A stretch of 64,000 bases of DNA from an uncultured Christensenella sp. (GTDB taxonomy: Bacteria; Bacillota; Clostridia; Christensenellales; Pumilibacteraceae), in contig CAJTTD010000002.1 of the NCBI GenBank assembly GCA_910579205.1, positions 174,986 through 238,985 on the forward strand. Direction: 5' to 3'. Positions within the stretch are counted from its first letter, which is position 1; every line of letters begins with the position of its first letter. Made by a program: the position numbers and the translations under genes. Shown in pieces: positions 7,608-16,509 of this stretch. The notes beneath the pieces are model-generated. The model searched no databases and was not told the DNA's origin. It saw nothing but the letters and a program-made list of their open reading frames with translations.

Positions 7608-7846
7608 ATAGACCCCCAAGACATTATTAGAGGAGCATTTTTGCTCGTTAAAAGGTCAAAAATGCGACGACAAAACAGACTTATCGACTGCGCATTTTGC
7701 TGCGCGTCGTGTCTTTTTATCGGGTCTTATAATATATGACCGACTTCGACGGCATATGATATTTTTCGCGTCATAGTGCGATGTATCGGCAATATCGGCA
7801 AAGCGCGCAACGCCGACGGCGCGGCGGTCGGCTGTCCGCAAATCGC
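7608..7846. other. Intergenic region between spoIIID and greA
   Basis: About 240 bases without a supported gene. A small hairpin (GAGCA...TGCTC, near 7632-7646) lies upstream of spoIIID on the minus strand. I could not identify a convincing sigma-E promoter by eye. Confidence 0.4.
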
Positions 7847-7875
7847 TTGACTAAATCTTCGCGTTGTTTTATAAT
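7847..7875 (+). promoter_or_regulatory. Sigma-A promoter of the greA-lysS-ricT operon
   Basis: TTGACT 7847-7852, 17-base spacer, TATAAT 7870-7875; the leader to the greA ATG is about 25 bases. Confidence 0.85.
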
Positions 7876-7906
7876 GTATCATGAATAAATGTGTAAGGAG
7901 ATCACT

Positions 7907-8662
7907 ATGGCTAAAGAATATATCATGACCGCCGCGGGCAAGCGCGAGCTTGAAGAGCGGCTCGAGCACATCAAACTCGTAGAGATGCCCGCAATCGTCG
8001 AGGAGATAGCCAAAGCGAGAGCGCAAGGCGATCTTTCGGAAAACGCGGAGTACGATATAGCGCGCGACGATCAAGCGAAGCTCCAAAACGAAATAGACGC
8101 TATCAAAGAAAAACTCGCCAACGCCAAGGTGATAGACGAGCGTTCTATCAAAGACGACGTAGTGTCTATAGGCTGCGCGGTGGAAGTCATAGAGGCGGAC
8201 ATAGCCGACGGCATAGAAGAAGTAGAACGTTGCGGTTTGACGCGTACGGACATAATCGAAGGGTTTCTTCGCAAGATGTCCGTCAACGATATGCGCGCCA
8301 ACAGAATGAACAGAGAGATACTCGGCGATCTTACCGCCGATGACTATGCAAACGCCGCGTCCGAGCTTTTGGCGAGCAAGCGTTATAAAAGGGAAGAGCT
8401 TTCCGATCTCGGTTTTAGCGATAACGAGCTTGCGCTCAAAGCAAAAGCAAAGGGCAAGATCGACAAGAGCAAATGCACGGGGATCAAAACGTATACCATC
8501 GTCGGTTCTCACGAGGCGGACGCGCTCAACGGCAAGATATCAAACGAGTCTCGCGTAGGCGCTACTCTTCTCGACAAGGAAGAAAACGACGTTGTAATGG
8601 TGGGCGATCTTCTTTTCAAGATCATCGGTATTACGGTCGATAAAAAATCGGTAAGAAAATAA
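7907..8662 (+). CDS. greA: Transcription elongation factor GreA with an inserted domain
   Basis: 251 residues; normal GreA is about 157. Start at 7907 with RBS AAGGAG. Residues 1-78 form the usual antiparallel coiled coil with the catalytic tip GDLSENAEYD (41-50) that enters the RNA polymerase secondary channel to stimulate transcript cleavage. Residues 84-97 start the FKBP-like domain (VVSIGCAVEVIEAD) and residues 193-240 complete it (IKTYTIVGSHEADALNGK, ISNES). Between them lies an unrecognised helical, charged insert of about 93 residues (nt about 8204-8482). The frame is continuous, so this is a real insertion and not an error of frame. First gene of a six-gene operon. Confidence 0.9.
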   Translation: MAKEYIMTAAGKRELEERLEHIKLVEMPAIVEEIAKARAQGDLSENAEYDIARDDQAKLQNEIDAIKEKLANAKVIDERSIKDDVVSIGCAVEVIEADIADGIEEVERCGLTRTDIIEGFLRKMSVNDMRANRMNREILGDLTADDYANAASELLASKRYKREELSDLGFSDNELALKAKAKGKIDKSKCTGIKTYTIVGSHEADALNGKISNESRVGATLLDKEENDVVMVGDLLFKIIGITVDKKSVRK

Positions 8663-8701
8663 TCACTGCGACAATGCGGGCTTTTGCCCTACGGGATAAT
8701 C

Positions 8702-10195
8702 ATGGACATCAAAGAAAACGAAACTGCGGTAGTGGAGACCGAAGAAGATATAAACGCACTCAAGGCTGTGCGTCTGGGCAAGCTGAGCGAGCTTTGCGCG
8801 GCGGGTTCCGATCCGTTCAGAATAACCAATTACAACGTAACCGCGCATGCGGCGGACATAGCGTCTGCGCCTAACGAAGGCGCTACCGTTTCTATCGCGG
8901 GCAGACTTATGAGCAAGCGCATTATGGGCAAGGCGAGCTTTGCGCACGTTTTGGACGTAAGCGGACAGATACAGATCTACGTAAAACGCGATAATGTCGG
9001 CGAAGAAAAATACGACTTTTTCAAAAAGCAGCTCGATATCGGCGATATAGTAGGGTGCGAGGGCGAGGTGTTTGTTACTCACCGCGGCGAAGTTTCCGTG
9101 GCGGTGCGGTCTATCACGCTATTATCCAAGTCGCTCACGCCGCTGCCCGAAAAGTGGCACGGACTTAAAGATAACGATCTCAGATACCGCAAGCGGTATT
9201 TGGATCTTATTTCCAATCCGAGCGTGAAAGAGACCTTCCAAAAGCGCAGCAAGATGATATCGGCAGTGCGCGCGTACTTGGACGGAGAGAACTTTATCGA
9301 GGTGGAAACGCCCATACTCAACACCGTAGCGGGCGGCGCGGCGGCGCGTCCGTTCGTAACGCATCACAATACGCTCAATCTCGATATGTATATGCGCATA
9401 GCGCCCGAGCTGTACTTAAAGCGGCTCATAGTGGGCGGTCTCGAGCGCGTATACGAGATAGGCAGATGCTTCCGCAACGAGGGCATGGACATAAAGCACA
9501 ACCCCGAATTCACCATGATGGAGCTGTATCAAGCATACGGCGACCATACGGACATGATGAAGCGCACGGAGGATATTTACACCGTAGCGGCTAAGGCGAT
9601 CGGTTTGGGCGATAAGATAACATATCAAGGCAGAGAGATAGACATTTCCACACCGTGGCGCAGAGTTACGATGCGAGATATCGTTAAAGAGACGGTAGGC
9701 GTGGACTTTATGGCGTTGTCCGACGAGGAGGCGCGCGCGGAGCTTACAAAGCGCGGTATCGAGTTCGAGGGCGAAAAGAACGCCGCGGAATGCATGTACG
9801 TCGCGTTTGACAAGCTCGTGGAAAGCACGCTCATACAGCCGACTTTCGTAACGGGTTATCCCATAGAAGTATCGCCGCTCGCCAAAAAATCGGACGACGG
9901 GCTTACCAATAGATTCGAGTTCTTTATCAACGGCTGGGAAGGCGGCAACGCTTACGCGGAGTTAAACGACCCCATAGATCAGGCGGGGCGGTTCGACGCG
10001 CAGCGCAAGATGATGAAGCAAGGCAGCGAGGACGCGCAAGCCGCGGACGACGATTTTGTGGAAGCGCTCGAATACGGCATGCCGCCGACGGGCGGATTGG
10101 GCATAGGCATAGACCGCATGGTCATGCTTTTGACGGACAGCGCGTCCATACGCGACGTAATTCTGTTTCCCACAATGAAACCGAGAAAGAAATAG
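8702..10195 (+). CDS. lysS: Lysyl-tRNA synthetase, class II
   Basis: 497 residues from the ATG at 8702. N-terminal OB fold for anticodon binding (VSIAGRLMSKRIMGKASFAH), then the class II core: motif 1 region FIEVETPILN, motif 2 YEIGRCFRNEGMDIKHNPEF, motif 3 GGLGIGIDRMVMLLT. Charges tRNA-Lys. It follows greA by 39 bases, a common greA-lysS pairing. No T-box or other aminoacid-responsive leader is seen. Confidence 0.97.
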   Translation: MDIKENETAVVETEEDINALKAVRLGKLSELCAAGSDPFRITNYNVTAHAADIASAPNEGATVSIAGRLMSKRIMGKASFAHVLDVSGQIQIYVKRDNVGEEKYDFFKKQLDIGDIVGCEGEVFVTHRGEVSVAVRSITLLSKSLTPLPEKWHGLKDNDLRYRKRYLDLISNPSVKETFQKRSKMISAVRAYLDGENFIEVETPILNTVAGGAAARPFVTHHNTLNLDMYMRIAPELYLKRLIVGGLERVYEIGRCFRNEGMDIKHNPEFTMMELYQAYGDHTDMMKRTEDIYTVAAKAIGLGDKITYQGREIDISTPWRRVTMRDIVKETVGVDFMALSDEEARAELTKRGIEFEGEKNAAECMYVAFDKLVESTLIQPTFVTGYPIEVSPLAKKSDDGLTNRFEFFINGWEGGNAYAELNDPIDQAGRFDAQRKMMKQGSEDAQAADDDFVEALEYGMPPTGGLGIGIDRMVMLLTDSASIRDVILFPTMKPRKK

Positions 10196-10201
10196 ATCCA
10201 A

Positions 10202-11209
10202 GTGAGCTTGATCGAGGCAATGCGCGGTTATGCCGCAAAGAATGCGCTTAGACTGCACACGCCCGGGCATAAAGGGAGTTTGTGCGATATAGACGTTACG
10301 GAGCTTAGCGACGGATCGTTTCCCGCCGATGAGATAGCCTCCGTTCAAAAAACGGCGGCCGAGCTTTACGGAGCAAAACACTGCGTGCTGCTCTGCTGCG
10401 GAAGTTCTCAAGGCGTTAAGTCGGCGATATACCATGCCGCATGCAACGGCATAGCCGACGTGAATTCGCATAGGTCGGTGTTTGACGGGTTTAAGCTATC
10501 GGCGAAGAAATGCGTAACGGTGAGAAGGCGCGGCGTCAGACCTATCACGGTCGAAGATATAAAAGGCGCGCTTACGTCGGATATAGGCGCGGTGGTCGTA
10601 ACATCGCCTACGTATTACGGGTATTGCGCCGATATAGACGGCATTGCGCGGTTTTGCCGCAGCAACGGACTGCTGTTTATAGTTGACGGCGCGCACGGCG
10701 CGCACTTCGGCGCAAACAAACATTTGCCGCCGTCGTTTGCGGGCGACTGCGATATATGCAACTTGTCGGCGCATAAGACGCTCGACGCGCTTACGCAGAG
10801 CGCTATGCTTTTCAGCAATCTGCCCGACGCCGAACATAAAAAGCTCGTAGAAGTTACGGAGCTAATGGGCACGACAAGCCCGTCGTATTTGTTGTACGCG
10901 TCGTTGGAGCATGCTATACGATCGCTCAAACGCACGGGCGGCGCTTACGAAGCGTTGTTCGATCCGATCTCGGAGGTAAAGCGTCGGTACGGGTTTGAAG
11001 AAAACGACGATTTTACGAGACTTGTGTTGGACTGCCGCAAGCTCTGTAAGGACAGTTCCGAGCTGAACGCCGCGCTTATGCGCAACGGCGTGGCGAGCGA
11101 ACTCGACGACGGCGAACGGCTGGTATTTATTTTTACAGCAGCGGATACGCCGCAAAGCGTGCAAAGGTTCGACTGCGCGCTCGGGCGGGCGTTAAAGGAA
11201 ATCATATGA
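10202..11209 (+). CDS. PLP-dependent Orn/Lys/Arg decarboxylase-family protein, YaaO-like
   Basis: 335 residues from a GTG at 10202; the start is uncertain because the RBS is weak. Family motifs: LHTPGHKG near the N-terminus, TSPTYYGYCADI, the PLP-binding VDGAHGAHFG, and SAHKTLDALTQSA, whose Lys would form the Schiff base. It lacks most of the C-terminal domain of the 480-residue YaaO/SpeA-type enzymes, so substrate and even activity are open. Its position just before tmk-holB-ricT is the same as yaaO in Bacillus. It overlaps tmk by 4 bases. Confidence 0.8.
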   Translation: MSLIEAMRGYAAKNALRLHTPGHKGSLCDIDVTELSDGSFPADEIASVQKTAAELYGAKHCVLLCCGSSQGVKSAIYHAACNGIADVNSHRSVFDGFKLSAKKCVTVRRRGVRPITVEDIKGALTSDIGAVVVTSPTYYGYCADIDGIARFCRSNGLLFIVDGAHGAHFGANKHLPPSFAGDCDICNLSAHKTLDALTQSAMLFSNLPDAEHKKLVEVTELMGTTSPSYLLYASLEHAIRSLKRTGGAYEALFDPISEVKRRYGFEENDDFTRLVLDCRKLCKDSSELNAALMRNGVASELDDGERLVFIFTAADTPQSVQRFDCALGRALKEII

Positions 11210-11817
11210 AAAACGGGAAGTTTATAGTAATAGAAGGCGGCGACGGCGCGGGCAAAAGCAGTCAGTGCAGACTGCTTGCCGAAAGATTGATAAACAGCGG
11301 AACGGACGCTATAGTTACGCGCGAACCGGGCGGAGCGCCGCTTGCGGAAGCGTTGCGTTCGCTTATACTCGACCCCAAGTATTCTCCCGATGCCGTTGCC
11401 GAACTGTATTTGTATTCCGCGGCACGGCGCGATCACATGAACGCCGTAATAATCCCCGCGCTGAATGCGGGCAAGACTGTGGTGTGCGACAGATTCATTT
11501 ATTCCACGGTGGCTTATCAAGGTTATGGGCGCGGGCTCGATATAGATTTCGTGCGCGAAGTAAACGCAAAGACGATCGCGCCGCTTGCGGTCGATCTCGC
11601 GCTGTTCGTAGACGTGCCGCCCGCAGTCGCGTTCGAGCGCAAGGGCGGAGCGGACAAGACGGACAGACTGGAAAGCGAACAAGCCGATTTTTACGAACGC
11701 ATATACCAAGGCTTTAACGCAATGTGCGAGTCGGGCGAGCTGTTGCGCATAGACGCGAGCGGCAAAAAAGAAGAGACGGCGGAAAAAATTTACGCCGCGG
11801 TAAAGCGGATATTATGA
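11206..11817 (+). CDS. tmk: Thymidylate kinase
   Basis: 203 residues. P-loop EGGDGAGKSSQ (10-20), the DRX/REPGG motif TREPGGAPLAE, DRFIYSTVAYQG, and the LID-like region RKGGADKTDRLESE. Phosphorylates dTMP to dTDP. The start ATG lies inside the 3' end of the upstream gene and the stop overlaps the holB ATG (ATGA), so translation is coupled. Confidence 0.96.
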   Translation: MKNGKFIVIEGGDGAGKSSQCRLLAERLINSGTDAIVTREPGGAPLAEALRSLILDPKYSPDAVAELYLYSAARRDHMNAVIIPALNAGKTVVCDRFIYSTVAYQGYGRGLDIDFVREVNAKTIAPLAVDLALFVDVPPAVAFERKGGADKTDRLESEQADFYERIYQGFNAMCESGELLRIDASGKKEETAEKIYAAVKRIL

Positions 11818-12806
11818 GCGTAGACGCCGTTAAAAAGTATGCCGATGTTTTCGAGCGTTTGAGCGCCGTAACGGCGTTATGTCCCGAAAATACGGCAAGC
11901 GCATACTTGCTCGGCGGCGAGGATCAAGACGGGCTAAACGTAACGGCTCGGCTTGTAGCCGCTAAATTGGGCGGCATACCGATGTCGCAAGCCTTTGACG
12001 ACAACGCGGATATCATAGTTTATCCGCAAGCATCCGCGCCCAAAAAGACGGGCAAGTCTAAGAAATCGGATGGCGAAAAGACCCGCCGCGTCATAACCGT
12101 AGACGACGTGCGCGAGATAGTGGGGGCGTTGTATTTGACTCCGTTTCGGCTTGCGAAACGATTTTTTATAATAGAAAACGCAGACACTATGAGCGAGATA
12201 TGCCAGAACAAGCTGCTCAAATCGTTGGAAGAGCCGCCGCCGTGCGCATGCTTTATACTCTGCGCTTGCGGAAAACTTTTGCAGACGGTAGAGTCGCGTT
12301 GCAATAGGATAGATATCCCGCCGTTTTCAGTAGATACGGTAACCGAGCTGTTGTCGCGGCATCACCGCGACGCGAAAGCTGTAGCGCTCGCGGCAAGAGC
12401 GAGCCGCGGTAATATAGGCATGGCGGAGCAGATAATGGCAGATCCCGAGTTCGGCGCGACGTATTCCGCGGCATTGGAAATACTGCGACTGTCGTCGGGA
12501 AGCAAGATGTTCGCGCATTGCGCCGCCGTATACGAAAAGTTTTCCAAAGAGCGCGACGACGCGGTGCTCGGCGTAATGGAATATCTGCTCGCAGACGTGG
12601 CGCGTATGCTTGCGGGCGCGGAGATGGTGTTCGATGTAAACGACGTCGGTTCGGTAGCGGACGGGTTTACTCCGCTGTCGGCAGCGCGCAGTGCGGAGTT
12701 TGTGCGCACGGCAAGGCGCAAACTTGCGTCCAACTGCATGCCGACCGCAGTTATGGACGAAATGATCTTAAAGATGATGGAGGAAAAAGCGATATGCCTA
12801 AGGTAG
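11814..12806 (+). CDS. holB: DNA polymerase III delta-prime subunit
   Basis: 330 residues. The start at 11814 (ATGA overlap with tmk) gives the right length. Clamp-loader features: FFIIENADTMSEICQNKLLK, SLEEPPPCACFIL, and VESRCNRIDI with the SRC arginine-finger motif. No functional Walker A, as expected for delta-prime. It loads the beta clamp together with DnaX and HolA. The 3' end overlaps ricT by 13 bases. Confidence 0.92.
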   Translation: MSVDAVKKYADVFERLSAVTALCPENTASAYLLGGEDQDGLNVTARLVAAKLGGIPMSQAFDDNADIIVYPQASAPKKTGKSKKSDGEKTRRVITVDDVREIVGALYLTPFRLAKRFFIIENADTMSEICQNKLLKSLEEPPPCACFILCACGKLLQTVESRCNRIDIPPFSVDTVTELLSRHHRDAKAVALAARASRGNIGMAEQIMADPEFGATYSAALEILRLSSGSKMFAHCAAVYEKFSKERDDAVLGVMEYLLADVARMLAGAEMVFDVNDVGSVADGFTPLSAARSAEFVRTARRKLASNCMPTAVMDEMILKMMEEKAICLR

Positions 12807-13933
12807 TGGGAGTTAGATTCGGCACTTCGCCGCGCGTATATTATTTTTCGCCCGCGGAAGACGAAACTTACGATAAAGGCGATAAAGTTATAGTGGAAAC
12901 ACAGCGCGGAGTGGAGATAGCCGCGGTCGTTCAGCCTATTCACGACGTTGAAGAGAGCGCGGTCGTCGCGCCGCTTAAGCCTATCACGCGTAAAGCGACC
13001 GAGGAAGATATTCAAGCCGCGTACATGTCGGAAGAACAAAAACGAGACATTTTGCGCACGGCAAAGGAAAAGGTATCTGCTCGCGGTCTCGACATGAAAG
13101 TGGTGGACTGCGAATTTACCGCAGACCGCGGAAAGCTCGTATTGTACTTTACCGCGGAACAGCGCGTGGATTTCCGCGAGCTTGTGCGCGATCTCGCGTC
13201 GGCATTCCATATGCGCATAGATCTGAGACAGATAGGCGCGCGCGACGAGTGCAAGATAATAGGCACGCTGTCGCCGTGCGGCATGCCTTGCTGTTGCGGC
13301 AGATTCGAATCGGACAGCGAGCATGTGTCCATAAAAATGGCGAAGAACCAAAACCTTGCGCTTACCCCCAATAAGATAAACGGCATGTGCGGAAGATTGC
13401 TTTGCTGTTTGTCGTACGAAAACAAAACGTACGAGGATATAATGCGGCGCATGCCCAAGCACGGCGCGGCGGTCGTGGCTAACGACGGCAGACGCGGTTC
13501 GGTCGTATCGGTAACGCCGCTCAGCGAAAAGGTGCGCGTGCGCTTCGGCGACGACGAAAGCTTTGAGTTTGCGGAACTTCCGCTTTCCGAGCTTACCGTT
13601 CTGCGCGGGAGATCGGAGGACGGAGAAAATCCGCCCGCACCCAAAAACAACGGGGAACGCGCGCGCAACGATCGCGGCAACGAAGCGCGTAACGACAGAC
13701 GCAAAGACGGCAACGCCGACAAGGGCAATGGCGATAAACCTCGCGGCGAGCGAAACGGCGCGGCGCAGTCCGAGCGCAAACAAGGATCGCGAAACGACGC
13801 GGAAAAAAATAACGGGAACGGAAACAACGGTAACAACCGATCCAAACACAGAAACAGACACAGACCGCGCGGCGAAAAAAAGGGCGGCGGAAATGCGCCC
13901 GACAAAACAAAGGGCGGCGAAGGCGCAAATTAA
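12794..13933 (+). CDS. ricT: PSP1-domain protein RicT (YaaT) with a long basic tail
   Basis: 379 residues; Bacillus RicT is about 275. The PSP1 domain covers residues 1-265 (VVGVRFGTSPRVYYF; the cysteine sets CGMPCCCGRF and MCGRLLCCLSYE that hold Fe-S clusters in the Ric complex; KINGMCG). In Bacillus RicT acts with RicA and RicF in RNase Y-dependent mRNA maturation, sporulation and competence. Residues 280-379 are a disordered tail of Arg, Gly, Asn, Asp and Lys repeats not usual in the family. Last gene of the greA operon. Confidence 0.9.
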   Translation: MPKVVGVRFGTSPRVYYFSPAEDETYDKGDKVIVETQRGVEIAAVVQPIHDVEESAVVAPLKPITRKATEEDIQAAYMSEEQKRDILRTAKEKVSARGLDMKVVDCEFTADRGKLVLYFTAEQRVDFRELVRDLASAFHMRIDLRQIGARDECKIIGTLSPCGMPCCCGRFESDSEHVSIKMAKNQNLALTPNKINGMCGRLLCCLSYENKTYEDIMRRMPKHGAAVVANDGRRGSVVSVTPLSEKVRVRFGDDESFEFAELPLSELTVLRGRSEDGENPPAPKNNGERARNDRGNEARNDRRKDGNADKGNGDKPRGERNGAAQSERKQGSRNDAEKNNGNGNNGNNRSKHRNRHRPRGEKKGGGNAPDKTKGGEGAN

Positions 13934-13972
13934 AAGTTCGCAAAGCCGAACCGAATTAGTACTCTTCTGATA

Positions 13973-14001
13973 TTGACTTTTTTGGCGTATAATGGTATAA
14001 T
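13973..14001 (+). promoter_or_regulatory. Sigma-A promoter of the ferredoxin gene
   Basis: TTGACT 13973-13978, spacer 17, TATAAT 13996-14001. Confidence 0.85.
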
Positions 14002-14031
14002 TACACTATAAATATCATGGAGGTAATAACA

Positions 14032-14199
14032 ATGGCTCACAAGATTTCCGACGAATGTATCGCTTGCGGCGCTTGCGCTGCGGCTTGCCCCGTAAACGCT
14101 ATCAGCGAGGGCGACGGCAAATACGTTATCGATCCCGATGTTTGCATCGATTGCGGCGCTTGCGAAGGCGAATGCCCGACGGGTGCTATCGGCGCATAA
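14032..14199 (+). CDS. 2[4Fe-4S] ferredoxin
   Basis: 55 residues from the ATG at 14032, with RBS GGAGGT (14018-14023). Two classical clusters: CIACGACAAACP and CIDCGACEGECP, each C-x2-C-x2-C-x3-CP, arranged with pseudo-twofold symmetry as in clostridial ferredoxins. A low-potential electron carrier that could serve the hydrogenases encoded at 36-40 kb. Monocistronic, between a consensus promoter and a strong terminator. Confidence 0.97.
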   Translation: MAHKISDECIACGACAAACPVNAISEGDGKYVIDPDVCIDCGACEGECPTGAIGA

Positions 14200-14219
14200 T
14201 AAGGTAAACGGATTTAGAA

Positions 14220-14260
14220 AATTCGGGCGCGGGCGTAGATCCCGCGTCCGAATTTTTTAT
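14220..14260 (+). terminator. Rho-independent terminator after ferredoxin
   Basis: A 13-bp stem ATTCGGGCGCGGG/CCCGCGTCCGAAT (14221-14233 with 14241-14253, one G-U pair) followed by T6. Confidence 0.9.
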
Positions 14261-14660
14261 ATGTATCTGTGTCGAGAAAAATGTAAATTCGCGGGCGTTC
14301 TATCGTATAGATATTTAAAAGCCGAACGGTGTTGTGCTTTTGCGCCGTTCGCTTATATTAGTAACGTGTAGGCATTGTGCGATCGAATAAGCGCGACTTT
14401 GCGCGACAAATAGGATAATTGCGTAGGATCTTGCGGTTTTGCATAGTATTATACTTAAATCGCGCGGTATGTCGAAACTACATAAAACGCTTTGATATAG
14501 CTTGCACTATCATGCGTCGTTCGCGCGCTTGTCGGAAAGCTATATGTTGCTTGCGCGGACGAATGCTCGAATAGCAATGAATCGTAAGGCGAAGTTGTCT
14601 TTTTGTATGTGAATATTTTTGTCTATTGATAAAACGGATATTATTGGATAGATGTAGTTT
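14261..14660. other. Gene-free stretch of about 400 bases before the flippase gene
   Basis: No convincing ORF on either strand. It holds small hairpins (for example GAACGG...CCGTTC near 14324-14350) and ends in a strong + strand terminator at 14661 with no gene before it, which suggests an untranslated transcript. No known RNA family was recognised. Confidence 0.4.
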
Positions 14661-14698
14661 CGGGTATTCGACGGATGCTTGTCGAATGCCCGTTTTAA
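14661..14698 (+). terminator. Orphan terminator upstream of the flippase gene
   Basis: A 12-bp stem CGGGTATTCGAC/GTCGAATGCCCG (14661-14672 with 14681-14692, one G-U pair) followed by TTTT. It ends no visible ORF, so it may end a small RNA or act as an attenuator for the next gene. Confidence 0.7.
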
Positions 14699-14764
14699 TT
14701 GCGAAAGATAAGCTCGGCAAAAAATCAAGCGGCTAAAAGACGTGCGTTTCGACATACTATCGGT

Positions 14765-16369
14765 GTGAAAGAAAAGTCGGAGAGACTCGGTCGATCGGCG
14801 GTGCTTCTCGCCGCCATCGGCATAGTAGCAAAACTTATCGGCGCGCTGTACCGCGTGCCGCTTACCAATATCGTCGGCGCAGAGGGCATGGGGCTGTACC
14901 AGATGGTATTTCCGTTGTACACCGTGCTGCTCGCTTTTTGCGGCGGCGGGTTCACCAACGCCGTTTCGCGCGTAGTAGCCAAATACACGGCGCGGGGCGA
15001 CAATGCATCCGCAGTCCGCACCGTGCGCGCGGCGATCATCCCCCTCGCCGTGGTGTCGGCGTTGTCCGCAGCGGCAGTCGCGCTCCTGCGCAATGCCATA
15101 TCGGGCTTGCAAGGCAATACCGAAGCGGCTATCGCGTATCTCGCTCTTTGCCCGTCGTTGCTCTTTGCGGGCGGTATAAGCGTATTCCGCGGATACTTTC
15201 AAGGCAAGTCGCAAATGTTGCCGAGCGGCATAAGCCAGTTGATAGAACAGATAGTAAAGCTGTTTCTCGGCTTGTATTTGAGCAAAGTGTTTTTGCGTTA
15301 CGGAGTAAGATTCGCCGTTGCGGGCGCGCTTATCGGAGTGTCGGTGAGCGAACTTTTGGCGTTGTTGTATCTTGCCGTGCGGTATGCCGTATCGAGAAAA
15401 CGCGCCAAGCGTTACGTCCCCGTGCTCGCGCTCGGCACTGAAGCTTCGGCGGAGTTCGCGCCCGAGCGGTACGTAACGGACAGAGAGCTTATAAAAGAGC
15501 TGTATTCGTTCGCGCTGCCCGTAACGCTCGGTTCGCTCGTGCTGCCGCTCACGCAAATGATAGATTCCGTACTCGTCATAAATCTATTGATGTACGGCGG
15601 TGCGGGTAGGGCGGACTCCACTGCGCTGTTCGGCTTGCTCGTAGGACCGGTGGGAACGTTGGTGAACATGCCCGTGGTGATCGTGCTGTCCGTTTCCATC
15701 GCGTATCTGCCCGCCGTAACGACGGCTGTGGAAAGAGGGGCGGATGTTAGCGGGATAACGCGCGACGCGGCTAAGTGGATAATGCTTTTTGTCATTCCCG
15801 TAACAGCCGTTTTTATGCTTTTTCCCGACAGAGTGTGCGCCGCGCTCTACAGACGCGGTTTGACGTCCGACCAACTCGCCGTCGCATCCAATCTGTTGCG
15901 CGTTCAAGCGGTAGGCGTTTTTTACGTAGGCATGCTCCAGCTATGTACGACTGTGCTTCAAGGCTACAACAAGGCGCACCGACCGGTAATAAATCTTATA
16001 GTGGGCGCGTGCGTAAAGGTGGCTCTTACTCCCGCGCTCGTAAGGCTGTTCGGCATAATCGGCGCGGCGGGCGCGACTACGGCATGCTACGCCGTTGCTG
16101 CAACGCTGACTGCGCGCAGCGCGTACAAATGCACCGCGCTCAACGTGAGCGCGCTCGACGCCCTTTTAAAGCCGCTCGCGTTCACTCTCGCGGCGAGCGC
16201 CGCATTTTACGGTACGGTCGTCGCCGCCGAACACGGGCAGATACCGAGCCTTTGGGCGAGCATCATAGGCGCGGCGGTTTTTGCCGCGGTGTACTTCGGC
16301 GGGATAGCGGTGAGCGGCGCGCTGTCCGCGGGCGACGTTAAACGGTTGATCCCGCGCTCCAAAAAATAG
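14765..16369 (+). CDS. SpoVB/MurJ-type lipid flippase (MOP superfamily)
   Basis: About 534 residues from a GTG at 14765; the frame is open to a TTG at 14699 and neither has a clear RBS, so the start is uncertain. A polytopic membrane protein with about 14 hydrophobic helices. Family signature near the N-terminus: IVGAEGMGLYQM and GGGFTNAVSRVVAKY, typical of SpoVB and related polysaccharide/lipid II flippases. In spore formers SpoVB is needed for cortex peptidoglycan; other paralogues move different polyprenyl-linked sugars, so the exact role is open. Confidence 0.85.
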   Translation: MKEKSERLGRSAVLLAAIGIVAKLIGALYRVPLTNIVGAEGMGLYQMVFPLYTVLLAFCGGGFTNAVSRVVAKYTARGDNASAVRTVRAAIIPLAVVSALSAAAVALLRNAISGLQGNTEAAIAYLALCPSLLFAGGISVFRGYFQGKSQMLPSGISQLIEQIVKLFLGLYLSKVFLRYGVRFAVAGALIGVSVSELLALLYLAVRYAVSRKRAKRYVPVLALGTEASAEFAPERYVTDRELIKELYSFALPVTLGSLVLPLTQMIDSVLVINLLMYGGAGRADSTALFGLLVGPVGTLVNMPVVIVLSVSIAYLPAVTTAVERGADVSGITRDAAKWIMLFVIPVTAVFMLFPDRVCAALYRRGLTSDQLAVASNLLRVQAVGVFYVGMLQLCTTVLQGYNKAHRPVINLIVGACVKVALTPALVRLFGIIGAAGATTACYAVAATLTARSAYKCTALNVSALDALLKPLAFTLAASAAFYGTVVAAEHGQIPSLWASIIGAAVFAAVYFGGIAVSGALSAGDVKRLIPRSKK

Positions 16370-16441
16370 ACGGCGGCGGGGCGCATAGCGGCGGCGCAAC
16401 ATATAAAAAATTGGCGGCTTTTAAATAATCAATAAAAAGTG

Positions 16442-16470
16442 TTGATTTTCGAGCGGTATTGGGTTATAAT
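16442..16470 (+). promoter_or_regulatory. Sigma-A promoter of serS
   Basis: TTGATT 16442-16447, spacer 17, TATAAT 16465-16470. The leader is only about 33 bases, so there is no space for a T-box. Confidence 0.85.
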
Positions 16471-16509
16471 GAATACGTGCAAATTTAAACGTTGAAAGAG
16501 GAAGAGTTT

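Noticed and set aside
12362..13861. Long minus-strand ORF opposite holB-ricT (499 codons)
   Set aside because: It is a shadow caused by G/C-rich third positions; both genes on the + strand are well identified and the minus frame has no known motif or RBS.
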